From contig JAPYTO010000046.1 in the NCBI GenBank assembly GCA_029941865.1, forward strand, positions 1 to 34,089: a stretch of 34,089 bases of DNA, read 5' to 3'. The position numbers and the translations under genes were made by a program. This stretch comes from Fuerstiella sp. (GTDB taxonomy: Bacteria > Planctomycetota > Planctomycetia > Planctomycetales > Planctomycetaceae). Within the stretch, counting starts at the first letter, position 1, and each line of letters begins with the position of its first letter. Shown piece after piece: positions 18,374-26,900 of the stretch. The notes below the pieces were generated by a model, which saw nothing but the letters and a program-made list of their open reading frames with translations, did not search any database and was not told the origin of the DNA.

Positions 18374-19939
18374 TTACTTTTCGTCAAGGACTGCGTTCAG
18401 GTCGAACAACTGTGATTGCGCGGACGGCTTCATATTCACGCATCGGGAGTGATCATGAGCGCCAGTTCGGTGTGCCCACGAATCATAGAGCGTGCCAAGG
18501 CGTTGCACGACGCGGGGGTGTTTGTCGACCAGGTTCACTGTCTCTGTGCGATCGTTGGAAAGGTCATACAGTTCCCAGTCCCGTGCCTTTTCGGCAACCA
18601 GCTTCCACTGGCCGTCGCGCGCGGCGTGGTTGCCGCTGAATTCCCAATAGATAGGCTTGTCTGCCCGTTCGGCCGATCCCTGAAATGCCCGAAGCATTGA
18701 GACGCCTTCCATTGGCAGAATATCATTCCCGTCAAATTTGGAGGGATATTTCGTCCCGGACAGTTCGACAACAGTCGGCATAATGTCCACGATGTGCCCG
18801 GTGTAATTCGTTAACTCGCTGCGAGCACGAATGCCTCTGGGCCAGTGAGCGATCATGGGGGTCAGCGTTCCGCCTTCATGTGCGTATTGTTTGTACAGTC
18901 GTAACGGTGAATTACACATGTTCGCCCAGCGAGCATCGTAGGCAATGTCGCTTTGTCGCGGTCCCGGCACAGTGATGTCGTTTCTCATTCGCTGATAAGG
19001 ACAGGCGCCATTGTCAGAGAAAAACAGAATCAGAGTATTGTCCAGTTCGCCAGTCGATTTGAGATGATCTGTGAGACGTCCAATATTCTGATCCAATCGG
19101 TCGACCATCGCGGCGTACACGGCCATCATCGGTTCAAGGAAGCGGACTTCATCGTCGCTGAGATCATCCCATGCCTCCACTTTCGGATCTCGGTCAGACA
19201 GTCGCCAGGTATCGTCTGCGATCCCGAGTTGTCGAAGGCGACTGTGACGCTGTCTGCGGATGACGTCCCAGCCCACCTTGTACCGGTCCTTGTACTTCGC
19301 GATATCTTCAGGCAAAGCGTGCAAAGGGAAATGGGGGGCGTTGTGTGCGAGGTACAAGAAGAACGGTCGCTCCTTTGCCGCTGCATCCTTGAGAAAGTCG
19401 ATCGCGTAATCGGTAAAAGCATCCGTCGAATAGAAGTCGTCAGGCACCTGGAATTCGGCACGGTCGAGTCGCATCAGGTTTTTTCCCGTCCCCCAATGAT
19501 CTCCCGAGCCCCAGTCCTCTCCAGTAAAGAAATTGATGCAGCCGCTCAGAAAACCGAAGTATCGATCAAACCCTCGGTCCGGTGGAGCACCAGCCACATG
19601 CCATTTACCGCTCATCATCGTGGCATAGCCAGCCGACCGGAGCACCTCGGCCAATGTGACGTGACCAGGCTTCTTCAGATTCGCGGATTGTTGATGCCAC
19701 AGACCGGTCAACAGCGACGCACGCGTTTCTGAGCACTTGGCGTTGTTGTGAAAATCTGTGAATCGCAACCCGTTGGCTGCCAGTCGGTCCAGATTCGGGG
19801 TGTCAATTTCGCCGCCATAGCAGCCAATATCCGAGAAGCCCATATCATCACAAACAATGACGACAATGTTGGGCCGGTCATCAGCCTGCACGTGCAGACA
19901 CATCAAAACGATTACGATTGTCGTGAGTAACCTGCTCAT
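18374..19939 (-). CDS. Secreted sulfatase (arylsulfatase A-like)
   Basis: A 521-residue type I sulfatase that should hydrolyse sulfate esters in the periplasm or outside the cell; planctomycetes carry many for sulfated glycans. The start at 19939 has GGAG 8 nt upstream and gives a signal peptide MSRLLTTIVIVLMCLHVQA; a longer frame begins at 19966. RPNIVVIVCDDMGFSDIGCYGG holds the metal-binding Asp pair (31-32). The formylglycine site is NNAKCSETRASLLTG, with Cys69 as the residue to be converted. Its C-S-E-T-R differs from the textbook C-x-P/A-x-R by a Glu at position 3, although Cys and Arg are kept. Further family motifs are GKWHVAG, LYLAHNAPHFPLHALPED, FFSDNGACPY and HWPRGIRARSELTN. The length is normal. 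The 121-nt gap to the CRTAC1 remnant, which converges on it, holds nothing clear. Confidence 0.93.
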   Translation of the reverse strand: MSRLLTTIVIVLMCLHVQADDRPNIVVIVCDDMGFSDIGCYGGEIDTPNLDRLAANGLRFTDFHNNAKCSETRASLLTGLWHQQSANLKKPGHVTLAEVLRSAGYATMMSGKWHVAGAPPDRGFDRYFGFLSGCINFFTGEDWGSGDHWGTGKNLMRLDRAEFQVPDDFYSTDAFTDYAIDFLKDAAAKERPFFLYLAHNAPHFPLHALPEDIAKYKDRYKVGWDVIRRQRHSRLRQLGIADDTWRLSDRDPKVEAWDDLSDDEVRFLEPMMAVYAAMVDRLDQNIGRLTDHLKSTGELDNTLILFFSDNGACPYQRMRNDITVPGPRQSDIAYDARWANMCNSPLRLYKQYAHEGGTLTPMIAHWPRGIRARSELTNYTGHIVDIMPTVVELSGTKYPSKFDGNDILPMEGVSMLRAFQGSAERADKPIYWEFSGNHAARDGQWKLVAEKARDWELYDLSNDRTETVNLVDKHPRVVQRLGTLYDSWAHRTGAHDHSRCVNMKPSAQSQLFDLNAVLDEK

Positions 19940-20085
19940 GAATTGTTCTCCGGCTGTCCGCAGCACTGGCGGGCTTCAAACCTGTAACAAATGGCAGGGT
20001 TTCGAAACGCCTGGAATCCATTCCCTGCAACCTATGACAACCACTTGTCGTAAACCCGGCCGGCATTCATTGAGCAAGCCTGTTT

Positions 20086-21096
20086 TCAACGAAGAGAGTT
20101 CGTTGTCTGCTTCACACGAGCGTGGTCAACAGCGTCGCCGTTGGCCGGAAACGAAAACGGGGCCAGCCACCATTCTTCGGTAAAGCTGGCGGATTCTCCA
20201 GGTGCGAGTCTTTCTCGCGGTCCGATCGGTTCCAGTTCCACCATCTCTCTGTCGGGATACCAGACAGAAATCGTCAGGCCAGCCGCCTCGTTGTACACTC
20301 GATCCGGGTACGTTTTGAAGCGTTTCAGAAACATCAAATTATTCGGCGCGAGATAGATGATTTCGCCCGCGTAACTGTCGAAGCCCAGTTTGGGTTTACG
20401 TGGTGTTGGGTGGATTTCCAATGCGTTTTCTCTCAGCCGAATGTTGGGATCCTTCGGCTTTGCATTGATCACCCCGCTATCTTCGTACATCACATATTTA
20501 TTGGGAAATCGGCTATGAGGCGACCGCCCTGGCTCGGTCAACGGAATCACACATATTCCCTTGCCGACGACAAACGTACGACTCCAGTGACACCACTCCC
20601 GGGTCTGCTGAGACACGTTGACGATGGTCTGACGACATTCCAGCAGGGTTGACTCCTTGTGCAGTTTGAAGTCGCGGATCAGCTGCACGCCGGTCGCCGG
20701 GTCTGGCTGACTGGTCAGCCTTGCAGCGCGTTCGCCCGTGACTTCGGCCTGCCACCGGCCGCTCCAGAGGATCTCCCGGCGAGGCACAATAAATTCCGGG
20801 CCGATGTCGAATCGGCCGGCCGACGCCTGAGGTTTGTCGCCCGGCTTCCAGTGTTTTTCCTGATCTGACAAATGCAGCACGTTGCTGCCACGAAATGAAT
20901 ACTCCAGAACACGTCCACCCACCTCGGGACACAGGACCACTCGCACGTCTTTGTTTTTCAGCTCAATCGCATTTGCGTAGCCGTGGTACTGAATCGGTTC
21001 GGCGGCACTCAGGATGCCGCCACTGCAAAGGATCCAGACCGTGCAAAAACGTCGTGTTGCGTATTTGCAGCAGATCCTGGAATGCGTCGCCCACAT
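20086..21096 (-). CDS. Exported DUF4380-like protein
   Basis: A 336-residue protein with a signal peptide (residues about 14-32, RRFCTVWILCSGGILSAA) and a beta-rich body. The pattern ELKNKDVRVVLCPEVGGRVLEYSFRGSNVLHL, followed by PGGR-like and FDIGPEFIVP segments and a C-terminal SFTEEWWLAPF, is typical of DUF4380. That family resembles galactose-mutarotase/beta-sandwich folds acting on or binding sugars, with no proven reaction. ATG 21096 is preceded by ACGGAG at good distance. It follows the EF-hand protein gene on the same strand; the 194-nt gap contains the palindrome CCGGTCGACCGG (about 21184-21195). It precedes the sulfatase gene by 146 nt, so it may share that gene's glycan-related role, by context only. 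Confidence 0.7.
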   Translation of the reverse strand: MWATHSRICCKYATRRFCTVWILCSGGILSAAEPIQYHGYANAIELKNKDVRVVLCPEVGGRVLEYSFRGSNVLHLSDQEKHWKPGDKPQASAGRFDIGPEFIVPRREILWSGRWQAEVTGERAARLTSQPDPATGVQLIRDFKLHKESTLLECRQTIVNVSQQTREWCHWSRTFVVGKGICVIPLTEPGRSPHSRFPNKYVMYEDSGVINAKPKDPNIRLRENALEIHPTPRKPKLGFDSYAGEIIYLAPNNLMFLKRFKTYPDRVYNEAAGLTISVWYPDREMVELEPIGPRERLAPGESASFTEEWWLAPFSFPANGDAVDHARVKQTTNSLR

Positions 21097-21290
21097 GGGA
21101 ATGGCTCCGTGTTTGAAGAAAGGATTCGTGACGATGAACGCGCCGCCATAACCTCAACAATGCTCGAGACAGCGCGCTGACGTGCCGGTCGACCGGCTTC
21201 AAAAACAACGACCTGCTGCTCAGGGGCGAAATCCTTCTCGATTTTGCTTCCGGGTAGAATGAGCAAACACTATTGATTCGAACGTAGCCG

Positions 21291-22175
21291 CTATTCGGCC
21301 GTTGGCTTCTCTGGCGCGGGCGATTCGCCTGATTCCGGCTTCTGTTCCGTTTTCTCTGACGCGTCGTCAGGTGAGTCGTCAGCTTTCTCTTCCGCTGCTG
21401 TCTCCGGTGCCTCTTCCGGTTCATCCTCGGACGGGGCATTCTCTTCGTCTGAGGTGTCGAGTGGTGGACGTTGACGTCCGGCCGTCCGGCCACCGCCAGC
21501 AGGTCGTAGTTCGTCCAGAGTCAGAGTACCGTCACCATTTTTGTCTGCCGCAAACAATGCTGCACTGGCACTTTCCAATTCGTCTTCGGTCAGTTCGCCG
21601 TTACCGTCCTTGTCGAGCAACGTCACAGTGGGATCCTGCGGTGGAGGACCACCACCGCCGCGACCGCCACCACCGCCGGGACCACCACCACCGGGGCCGC
21701 CACCAAATCCACCAGCATCGTCTTCATAATCTTCTGACGCGTCGACAGACTCCGATGCACGAGCTGCTGCTGCTGTCAGCTGGGCTTCCGTCAGCGCTTC
21801 GGTGTTGTAACGCCTGACATTCGGCGGTGTGGAGTTACTGACAACAACGTAATACGCAGCTTCAGGACGCTTCAACAACGGCCGCAGCAGACTGAACCAG
21901 GAATACTTGTATTCGATTTCGTCGTCGTTTTTACGAACGATCGTTCTGGTCGGAGCGAGACTCAGCATCGGTTCCAACTCCGCAAGCGGTACCTTGTCAA
22001 ACGCTCCTTCCGGCGACATTTCCTGCAACATGTTCCCGGACAGCCTATGTCCCAACCCAGCGCGTACTTCGATGATCAGCACAATCGAGAGAACGAACAA
22101 AACTAAAGCAGAGATCTTCTTGCGCACCGGCGAAACGCCGCCCACACTTTGTTCAGCAGTAAAGTCGTCAGACAT
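21291..22175 (-). CDS. Membrane-anchored EF-hand protein with Gly-rich linker
   Basis: A 294-residue protein of unusual composition. Residues 21-38 form one hydrophobic helix after a basic PVRKK, so it is probably a single-pass protein with the bulk outside the cytoplasm. Residues 45-125 form a conserved-looking domain of unknown type (MLSLAPTRTIVRKNDDEIEYKYSW). Residues 155-180 are almost pure Gly and Pro. Two canonical 12-residue EF-hand loops follow: DKDGNGELTEDE (188-199) and DKNGDGTLTLDE (211-222), both with Asp/Asn at 1, 3 and 5, Gly at 6 and Glu at 12. The tail from 240 on is strongly acidic. The start is supported by CGGAG 7 nt upstream of 22175. Calcium binding is well supported by the loops; a role in matrix, adhesion or signalling is guesswork. 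It lies downstream of the acyltransferase gene (222-nt gap). Confidence 0.85.
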   Translation of the reverse strand: MSDDFTAEQSVGGVSPVRKKISALVLFVLSIVLIIEVRAGLGHRLSGNMLQEMSPEGAFDKVPLAELEPMLSLAPTRTIVRKNDDEIEYKYSWFSLLRPLLKRPEAAYYVVVSNSTPPNVRRYNTEALTEAQLTAAAARASESVDASEDYEDDAGGFGGGPGGGGPGGGGGRGGGGPPPQDPTVTLLDKDGNGELTEDELESASAALFAADKNGDGTLTLDELRPAGGGRTAGRQRPPLDTSDEENAPSEDEPEEAPETAAEEKADDSPDDASEKTEQKPESGESPAPEKPTAE

Positions 22176-22397
22176 GAGACGTCTCCGAAACAGGGGAAAA
22201 GAGGCTGCAGGCGAGGAAGACCGGCGTCCGGGGAATGTCGTGAGTCACCGGATTACGGCACGATTCAGCCTATCACGGTGTGGCCGAAAACGGCACCGAA
22301 CCCACCTGTTTTTGTTGACAAGACGGAATATTCAAACGGCCCATATTCTCAATGAGGACATGGTTCGGCGGTTGTGAACTTCCTGGCGAATGCCAGC

Positions 22398-23627
22398 TCA
22401 GCAATCGGTGACAGGTACGGGCGGCCACTGATCTTCAACGCCAAGCAGATCCAGCATCCTGGTTCGCAGAGTGACCATCAGCGGGTCGCTGCCCCGGCTT
22501 CGTCTGGCAGAAGGGTCGATTTCAATGGCCTCGCCAATGTGGATATCAACGTGCAGGTCGTGGTACAGCGTGACGCTGTCGGTGAGCTCCTCCTCCAGCC
22601 GTTCGACGGTTTCGAACAGTCGGTGATTCAGGCGGCTTTGGTCGATGCTCGGATCGAGGTAACCTTTGGGGTGCAACGACATCGCCTGTGCATAGTACAG
22701 ATCCGTCAGTTGTCGCCAGCGCCGCTGTTTTTCAGTCGCGTCAACTTTATTGGTCACCATGTCTGCAAGAATGACGGTTCGCAGGTCTTTGACGCGCGCG
22801 ATGACGTTACCATCGCGAGTCTTTCCCAGCCATTCTGCTTCGTAAGTCTGCAGAATTCGATTCACCAGCTCCGCGATTCGCTGTTCCACATCCCCGGCTT
22901 TCGCGTGTCCCAGCCATTGCACTTCACGAGTACTTTGCAATGCCCGGCGAATGCGTTCGATGCGATCGATCAGCGGCAGTTGCTCCTGAGTCTGCCAGAA
23001 GAGATGCCGTTCAAGCTTTGCAACGACTGGACTCAGGCGTTCCTCCGGGTCGGCACGATGTTCATACCGAAATGCGACCGGATGAATGACAACCTTTGAA
23101 TCCGGATGACCCTTGGCCCGTTTTTTTGCCGCAGCCCGGGCGACAAAGGACGTGCCTTCCATCAATGACATCAGACGATCGTTGGCTGCGGAAATGCCCC
23201 CTTCCGGAAAAATAATCAGCGGGCGTTCGGCCGTCGCGACGATACCGATGGCCGTATCCAGCGCCTTGCGGTCCAGGCCTTCGCGGTACACGCTGAACCC
23301 GCCAACACGGTGACAAACAAATGCGGCCAACCAGTTCTGTTTAAAAACATGCCAGCTGGCCATGGCAAAGGCATGGCACTGCGTTCCGGTCGTAATGGCA
23401 CCACTCATCAAAGGATCGGATAAGCGGGTGTGATTGGGACACAGAATTATCCCGTGGTCGGCGTCCAGTGACTCACGCAGGTGTTCGAGTCCGTGACATT
23501 TCCAACCGGTGATGCCAAATCGCTTGCGCAACAGTCGAGGCAAATATCGCCCCACAGCCCATGACCAGAACCGACCCCGATAAGGCGGCACAAATTTGTA
23601 GGGTTCGTCAAAAACAACCTCTTGCAT
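22398..23627 (-). CDS. PlsC-type 1-acyl-glycerol-3-phosphate acyltransferase
   Basis: A 409-residue member of the lysophospholipid acyltransferase family, expected to move an acyl chain to a lysophosphatidate or a similar acceptor at the inner membrane. The catalytic NHxxxxD motif is NHTRLSD (65-71). Motif II is GGFSVYREG (109-117), with the Arg that binds the glycerol phosphate. Motif III is FPEGGIS (140-146). Typical single-domain PlsC proteins are about 240 residues; here about 170 extra residues follow, largely charged helices (ERIRRALQSTREVQWLGHAK, AELVNRILQTYEAEWLG, KDLRTVILADMVTN), which probably form an accessory domain of unknown role. No strong membrane helix is seen, so it is likely a peripheral protein. 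ATG 23627 has GGAAG a short way upstream. Confidence 0.88.
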   Translation of the reverse strand: MQEVVFDEPYKFVPPYRGRFWSWAVGRYLPRLLRKRFGITGWKCHGLEHLRESLDADHGIILCPNHTRLSDPLMSGAITTGTQCHAFAMASWHVFKQNWLAAFVCHRVGGFSVYREGLDRKALDTAIGIVATAERPLIIFPEGGISAANDRLMSLMEGTSFVARAAAKKRAKGHPDSKVVIHPVAFRYEHRADPEERLSPVVAKLERHLFWQTQEQLPLIDRIERIRRALQSTREVQWLGHAKAGDVEQRIAELVNRILQTYEAEWLGKTRDGNVIARVKDLRTVILADMVTNKVDATEKQRRWRQLTDLYYAQAMSLHPKGYLDPSIDQSRLNHRLFETVERLEEELTDSVTLYHDLHVDIHIGEAIEIDPSARRSRGSDPLMVTLRTRMLDLLGVEDQWPPVPVTDC

Positions 23628-23853
23628 TCCGTTGCTTCCAAAGGCAGCTCGACGAATCGAAGTGGAACGTTGAAACAGATGAACAGACCGAACAGCGAAA
23701 TCCGGCGAGGCGTGGCCTCAGACAGTATCGAAAAAATGACCCACGCAAACCAACTCAACATGTAAGCCTGGCTCAACGGCGACAATTCCCGTTCGAAACG
23801 AAGTCTAAGCAATTTTGCACAATTTACGAGACCGCCTGTTCCCAATTTTAGAC

Positions 23854-23986
23854 GTTCCTGGAGGCTGTCCGGTTACGTGAAACGGTGAGGCGGCAGCCGC
23901 GGGTGAAAACACAGCCAATAACCGGCGGCTAGCGCCGTGCCGCTCAAAAGAACGGTCGTATCGGAACAGCCTCCTGGAGGATTCGG
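23854..23986. repeat. Palindromic REP-like element, family C (copy 1)
   Basis: The core, 23876-23946, is the reverse complement of the element at 32934-33010. Read on the minus strand it opens TGAGCGGCACGGCGCTAGCC and matches the other copy with three differences over the first 52 nt. Outer arms CCTGGAGGCTGTCC (near 23857) and GGAACAGCCTCCTGG (near 23970) are inverted, enclosing the core in a larger palindrome. This is the middle of the 418-nt gene-free stretch 23628-24045 between the PQQ-propeller gene and the acyltransferase gene; the remainder (23628-23853) has no convincing gene. Confidence 0.75.
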
Positions 23987-24045
23987 CGGCATTCGCACGC
24001 TTCGCATGCCCCGCTGGCGAGGCCAGAGGCCAGGGCTCATCACAC

Positions 24046-26706
24046 CTACCGGCGTTCCCAGACGGCGGGCAATTCTTTTGACGCGGGACCGTACGTCTGT
24101 GAAACGACAAAGCCGCTGGCCTGGGACATATAAAAGATGCGGCCGTTGGACACGACGGCCCCCAGACACTCGCGGGAGTCAATCGCCGGACCCGTGGAGA
24201 CCAGTTTACCGCCGTTGGAAAGATCGATCATGTCCATATTTGCGCCCAGAACGTAGGGTTCCGAAAGCGTGAAGCGGCAGCAGGCATAATTGTGTCCGAT
24301 GCTGTCGACCACTTTTCCGGTGTGCCGGTCAAAGACATTGCCTTTGCCGCGAAGAGCGTTGGAAAAAATGAATTTCTCGCCGACAGTGACCACGTTCAAA
24401 GCAGACGTAACCGCATCCGACTGCCACGCCAGCGAACCGTCGTTGGCATTCAGGCACCAGACAAACCGATCGTCGGTTCCTTCTTTGGCTCGGTTAAAGC
24501 CGCCGATGTAAATGCGTCCGTCGCGGGCGCTAAGCGTACATTTCGACGTAACGTAATAGTCGGTCGTCTGCCAGATGACGTCGCCGGTTGCAGGTTCGAT
24601 ACACGCCGTCAGCCCGTTGTTCTCGTCCGGTAGTCCGCGTCGCCGGCGTTGACTGGCCGCATATCCAAAGAACACAGAATAGTAGAGTTTGCCGTCCAGG
24701 ATACAGATACCGCAATCGTTGCCGCCACGGCCATATTCAGAGAAGTCCTTTTCCCAAACGATCTTTCCGGTGTCCAGATCCCACGCCCAGACTCGCGGAC
24801 GATGGTCTTTCGGATAGTACGGATTATCGTTCGAATAAATCCAGCTCATCACCTCGCGGCCATCGCGTTCCACAGGCTGGCCGCGGAACACAAAGGGCTT
24901 CTCCGTCCCCTGAGCAGCATACTCACCGGAACCGGAAGCATAGATGGCGACGTTGCCATGCACGACTGGCGGAAACTGACGGCTCCAACTGGGTGATCCG
25001 GTAAACGGAGCTTCCCACAACAGCTTCCCGGTCGCCGCGTCCAGGCAACGCATCTGCGATTGCTTCAGTCCGCCCTGCGGCACAATCAGTTTGCCGTCGA
25101 TGTACAGCGGCGAAGTGAAGGACAAGTAGACGCCGGGCCAATAGCGTCGCCACAGCAGCCGCCCGGTGTCCTGTTCGACGGCGATGATCTGACCCTCAGC
25201 GGTGTGCATGTACAGTCGCCCGCCACCGCATACTGGCAGATGCTTAACGGTGCCTTCAAGCCGCCTGGCCCACCGCATTCGCAGCGGTGGGGCCAGTCCC
25301 TGATCGTTGGCATTCGTGCCGCTGAAGTCGCCGTAGTTTGTATACCAGTCAAATTTCGCGGCGGACAGTGGCCCGGTGAGCGGGCTGCGAATCCGCGATA
25401 CCTGCAGATCCCTTTCCGGCAGCGGAGCTCTGCCATCCGCACCGAGCACGTACAGGTATCCGTCTTCGCACGGAACGTAGATTTGTCCGTCGGCGATCGC
25501 CACCGGAGCCGTGATCGGCGCACCGAATGCCGTTGCAAACGAAGTTGTCGCACCTTCACGCAATGGCACGATATGCAATTGGCCGTCCAGTCCCCCATAA
25601 ACGGCGTGGTCGCGGGTCAACACGGGTGGACAAATTGAACCGGCTGCGCACAGTACTTCAGGCTGTTCCTGCCCAACCGTGTGCCGACAGAGTCCAACTC
25701 CGTGTTCCGGACGAACACGGTAGACGTCGTTATCGCGCACGCTGACCGACGTAAAACTCAGCAGGCCGTGGCGGTCGATTGATGTCTCGGTCCCCGGTAC
25801 AAAGCTGGTTTCGATTTTGTCGTCGACAAGCTTCAGGATCTCGACCCGACCGGCATTGTCGCGGCGATGCCATTGCACGTACACGTTGCCGGCGTCGTCG
25901 GCACATTGCCCGAATGTTGCGGGAAACTCTCTGCCGGCATACGCAGGGATTTCAGCGACGGTGCGAAGTTTCGGGCTGTCGCCGGCGTCTTCCAGAAATA
26001 CTGTCCGTCCGCCCGCGGGCATTACGACCGTTTTGCCAACCAGACAAATATCCCGCGAACACACAAAGTGATCGCGCCAAGTGACGCGGTCGCCGCGAAA
26101 CGCGACCCAGTCTTCGCCCTTCCAGCGATCGCCATCGAAGCCTACCACTTCTTTCACGAAATCCCAGGTCCAGACGATATTCCCGTTCGTCTTAACCGCA
26201 TAGACCCGCGCACCGAGCGTCGCGAAGTAGACTCGATCTTCACCCACAACCGGTGCTGCAAATATGGGTTCAGCGCAATCGATTTCTCTGACAACCGTGC
26301 CACTGTCGCGGTCCAGAACATAATAGTGTCCGGCCATTGTGCCAACGTGCACGTATTTGCCGACGACCGCCGGGGCCGCGATGTTGTTGCAGTTGCCCGG
26401 CCCTCCTCTGGTGGCAAACTTCCAGACCACCTGCAGCGTGTTGGTATCGATCGCAAAAACTACTCCCGATGCGTCAATCACGAACGCTTTCCCGCCGCTC
26501 ACAACGGGCGCGGCCAGAACCGCATCGGTCAGCGGCATGGCGGCCAGCAGTCCCGGCTGCTTCGGTAACACAACGTGCGGTGCGTTACCCGAGTGCTGCG
26601 CATTTCCCTGCATCTGCGGCCAGTCGTCCGACATTGCCGTCGCCGGCAGACTGATCACACAAACGCACGCGAGTAAAATTATCAGATAGCGGCTGGTCTT
26701 CGGCAT
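24046..26706 (-). CDS. Exported PQQ-binding-like beta-propeller protein
   Basis: An 886-residue secreted protein built mainly of PQQ-like propeller blades. ATG 26706 gives MPKTSRYLIILLACVCVISLPATAMS as the signal peptide, with a GAGA-type site upstream; the frame stays open to 27045 but that extension is charged and overlaps the divergent promoter region. Blade repeats with the family pattern are clear: GGKAFVIDASGVVFAIDTNT, GKYVHVGTMAGHYYVLDRDSG, DRVYFATLGARVYAVKTNG, DGQIYVPCEDGYLYVLGADG, GRLYMHTAEGQIIAVEQDTG and DGRIYIGGFNRAKEG. Proteins of this kind often start with DWPQMQGNAQHSG, as here, and are taken for dehydrogenase-like or scaffold proteins. I see no heme motif, so it is not a quinohemoprotein. 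No partner gene is adjacent on the same strand within 400 nt; it is divergent from the hydrolase gene (194-nt gap). Confidence 0.9.
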   Translation of the reverse strand: MPKTSRYLIILLACVCVISLPATAMSDDWPQMQGNAQHSGNAPHVVLPKQPGLLAAMPLTDAVLAAPVVSGGKAFVIDASGVVFAIDTNTLQVVWKFATRGGPGNCNNIAAPAVVGKYVHVGTMAGHYYVLDRDSGTVVREIDCAEPIFAAPVVGEDRVYFATLGARVYAVKTNGNIVWTWDFVKEVVGFDGDRWKGEDWVAFRGDRVTWRDHFVCSRDICLVGKTVVMPAGGRTVFLEDAGDSPKLRTVAEIPAYAGREFPATFGQCADDAGNVYVQWHRRDNAGRVEILKLVDDKIETSFVPGTETSIDRHGLLSFTSVSVRDNDVYRVRPEHGVGLCRHTVGQEQPEVLCAAGSICPPVLTRDHAVYGGLDGQLHIVPLREGATTSFATAFGAPITAPVAIADGQIYVPCEDGYLYVLGADGRAPLPERDLQVSRIRSPLTGPLSAAKFDWYTNYGDFSGTNANDQGLAPPLRMRWARRLEGTVKHLPVCGGGRLYMHTAEGQIIAVEQDTGRLLWRRYWPGVYLSFTSPLYIDGKLIVPQGGLKQSQMRCLDAATGKLLWEAPFTGSPSWSRQFPPVVHGNVAIYASGSGEYAAQGTEKPFVFRGQPVERDGREVMSWIYSNDNPYYPKDHRPRVWAWDLDTGKIVWEKDFSEYGRGGNDCGICILDGKLYYSVFFGYAASQRRRRGLPDENNGLTACIEPATGDVIWQTTDYYVTSKCTLSARDGRIYIGGFNRAKEGTDDRFVWCLNANDGSLAWQSDAVTSALNVVTVGEKFIFSNALRGKGNVFDRHTGKVVDSIGHNYACCRFTLSEPYVLGANMDMIDLSNGGKLVSTGPAIDSRECLGAVVSNGRIFYMSQASGFVVSQTYGPASKELPAVWERR

Positions 26707-26900
26707 CGTGGTTTCTCGCTGTAATTGACCGATCGGATTCCTGGACATTCTAACGCGCTGCCCAGGAGCGATGTCAGTCTGACGCCCGAATAGTTTGTCC
26801 CACGTGCGTTTCGTTTTTGTCATGTTATGCTGGAACCATCCTGTCGTTGATACCACGCTGACAACGAAAGCGCCTGCTGGCGAACCTCTGAAGGCTGACC

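Noticed and set aside
21640..21720. Dense CCACC/GGTGG run as a tandem repeat or G-quadruplex locus
   Set aside because: It is explained by the Gly-rich linker codons of the EF-hand protein; periodicity is irregular.
22316..22350. TTGACA followed by an AT-rich stretch on the plus strand
   Set aside because: No -10 box at a workable distance and no plus-strand gene downstream; both flanking genes are on the minus strand.
23447..23851. Opposing open frames of 132 (minus) and 96 (plus) residues before the acyltransferase gene
   Set aside because: They overlap each other, neither has family motifs or a ribosome binding site, and one runs into the acyltransferase gene.
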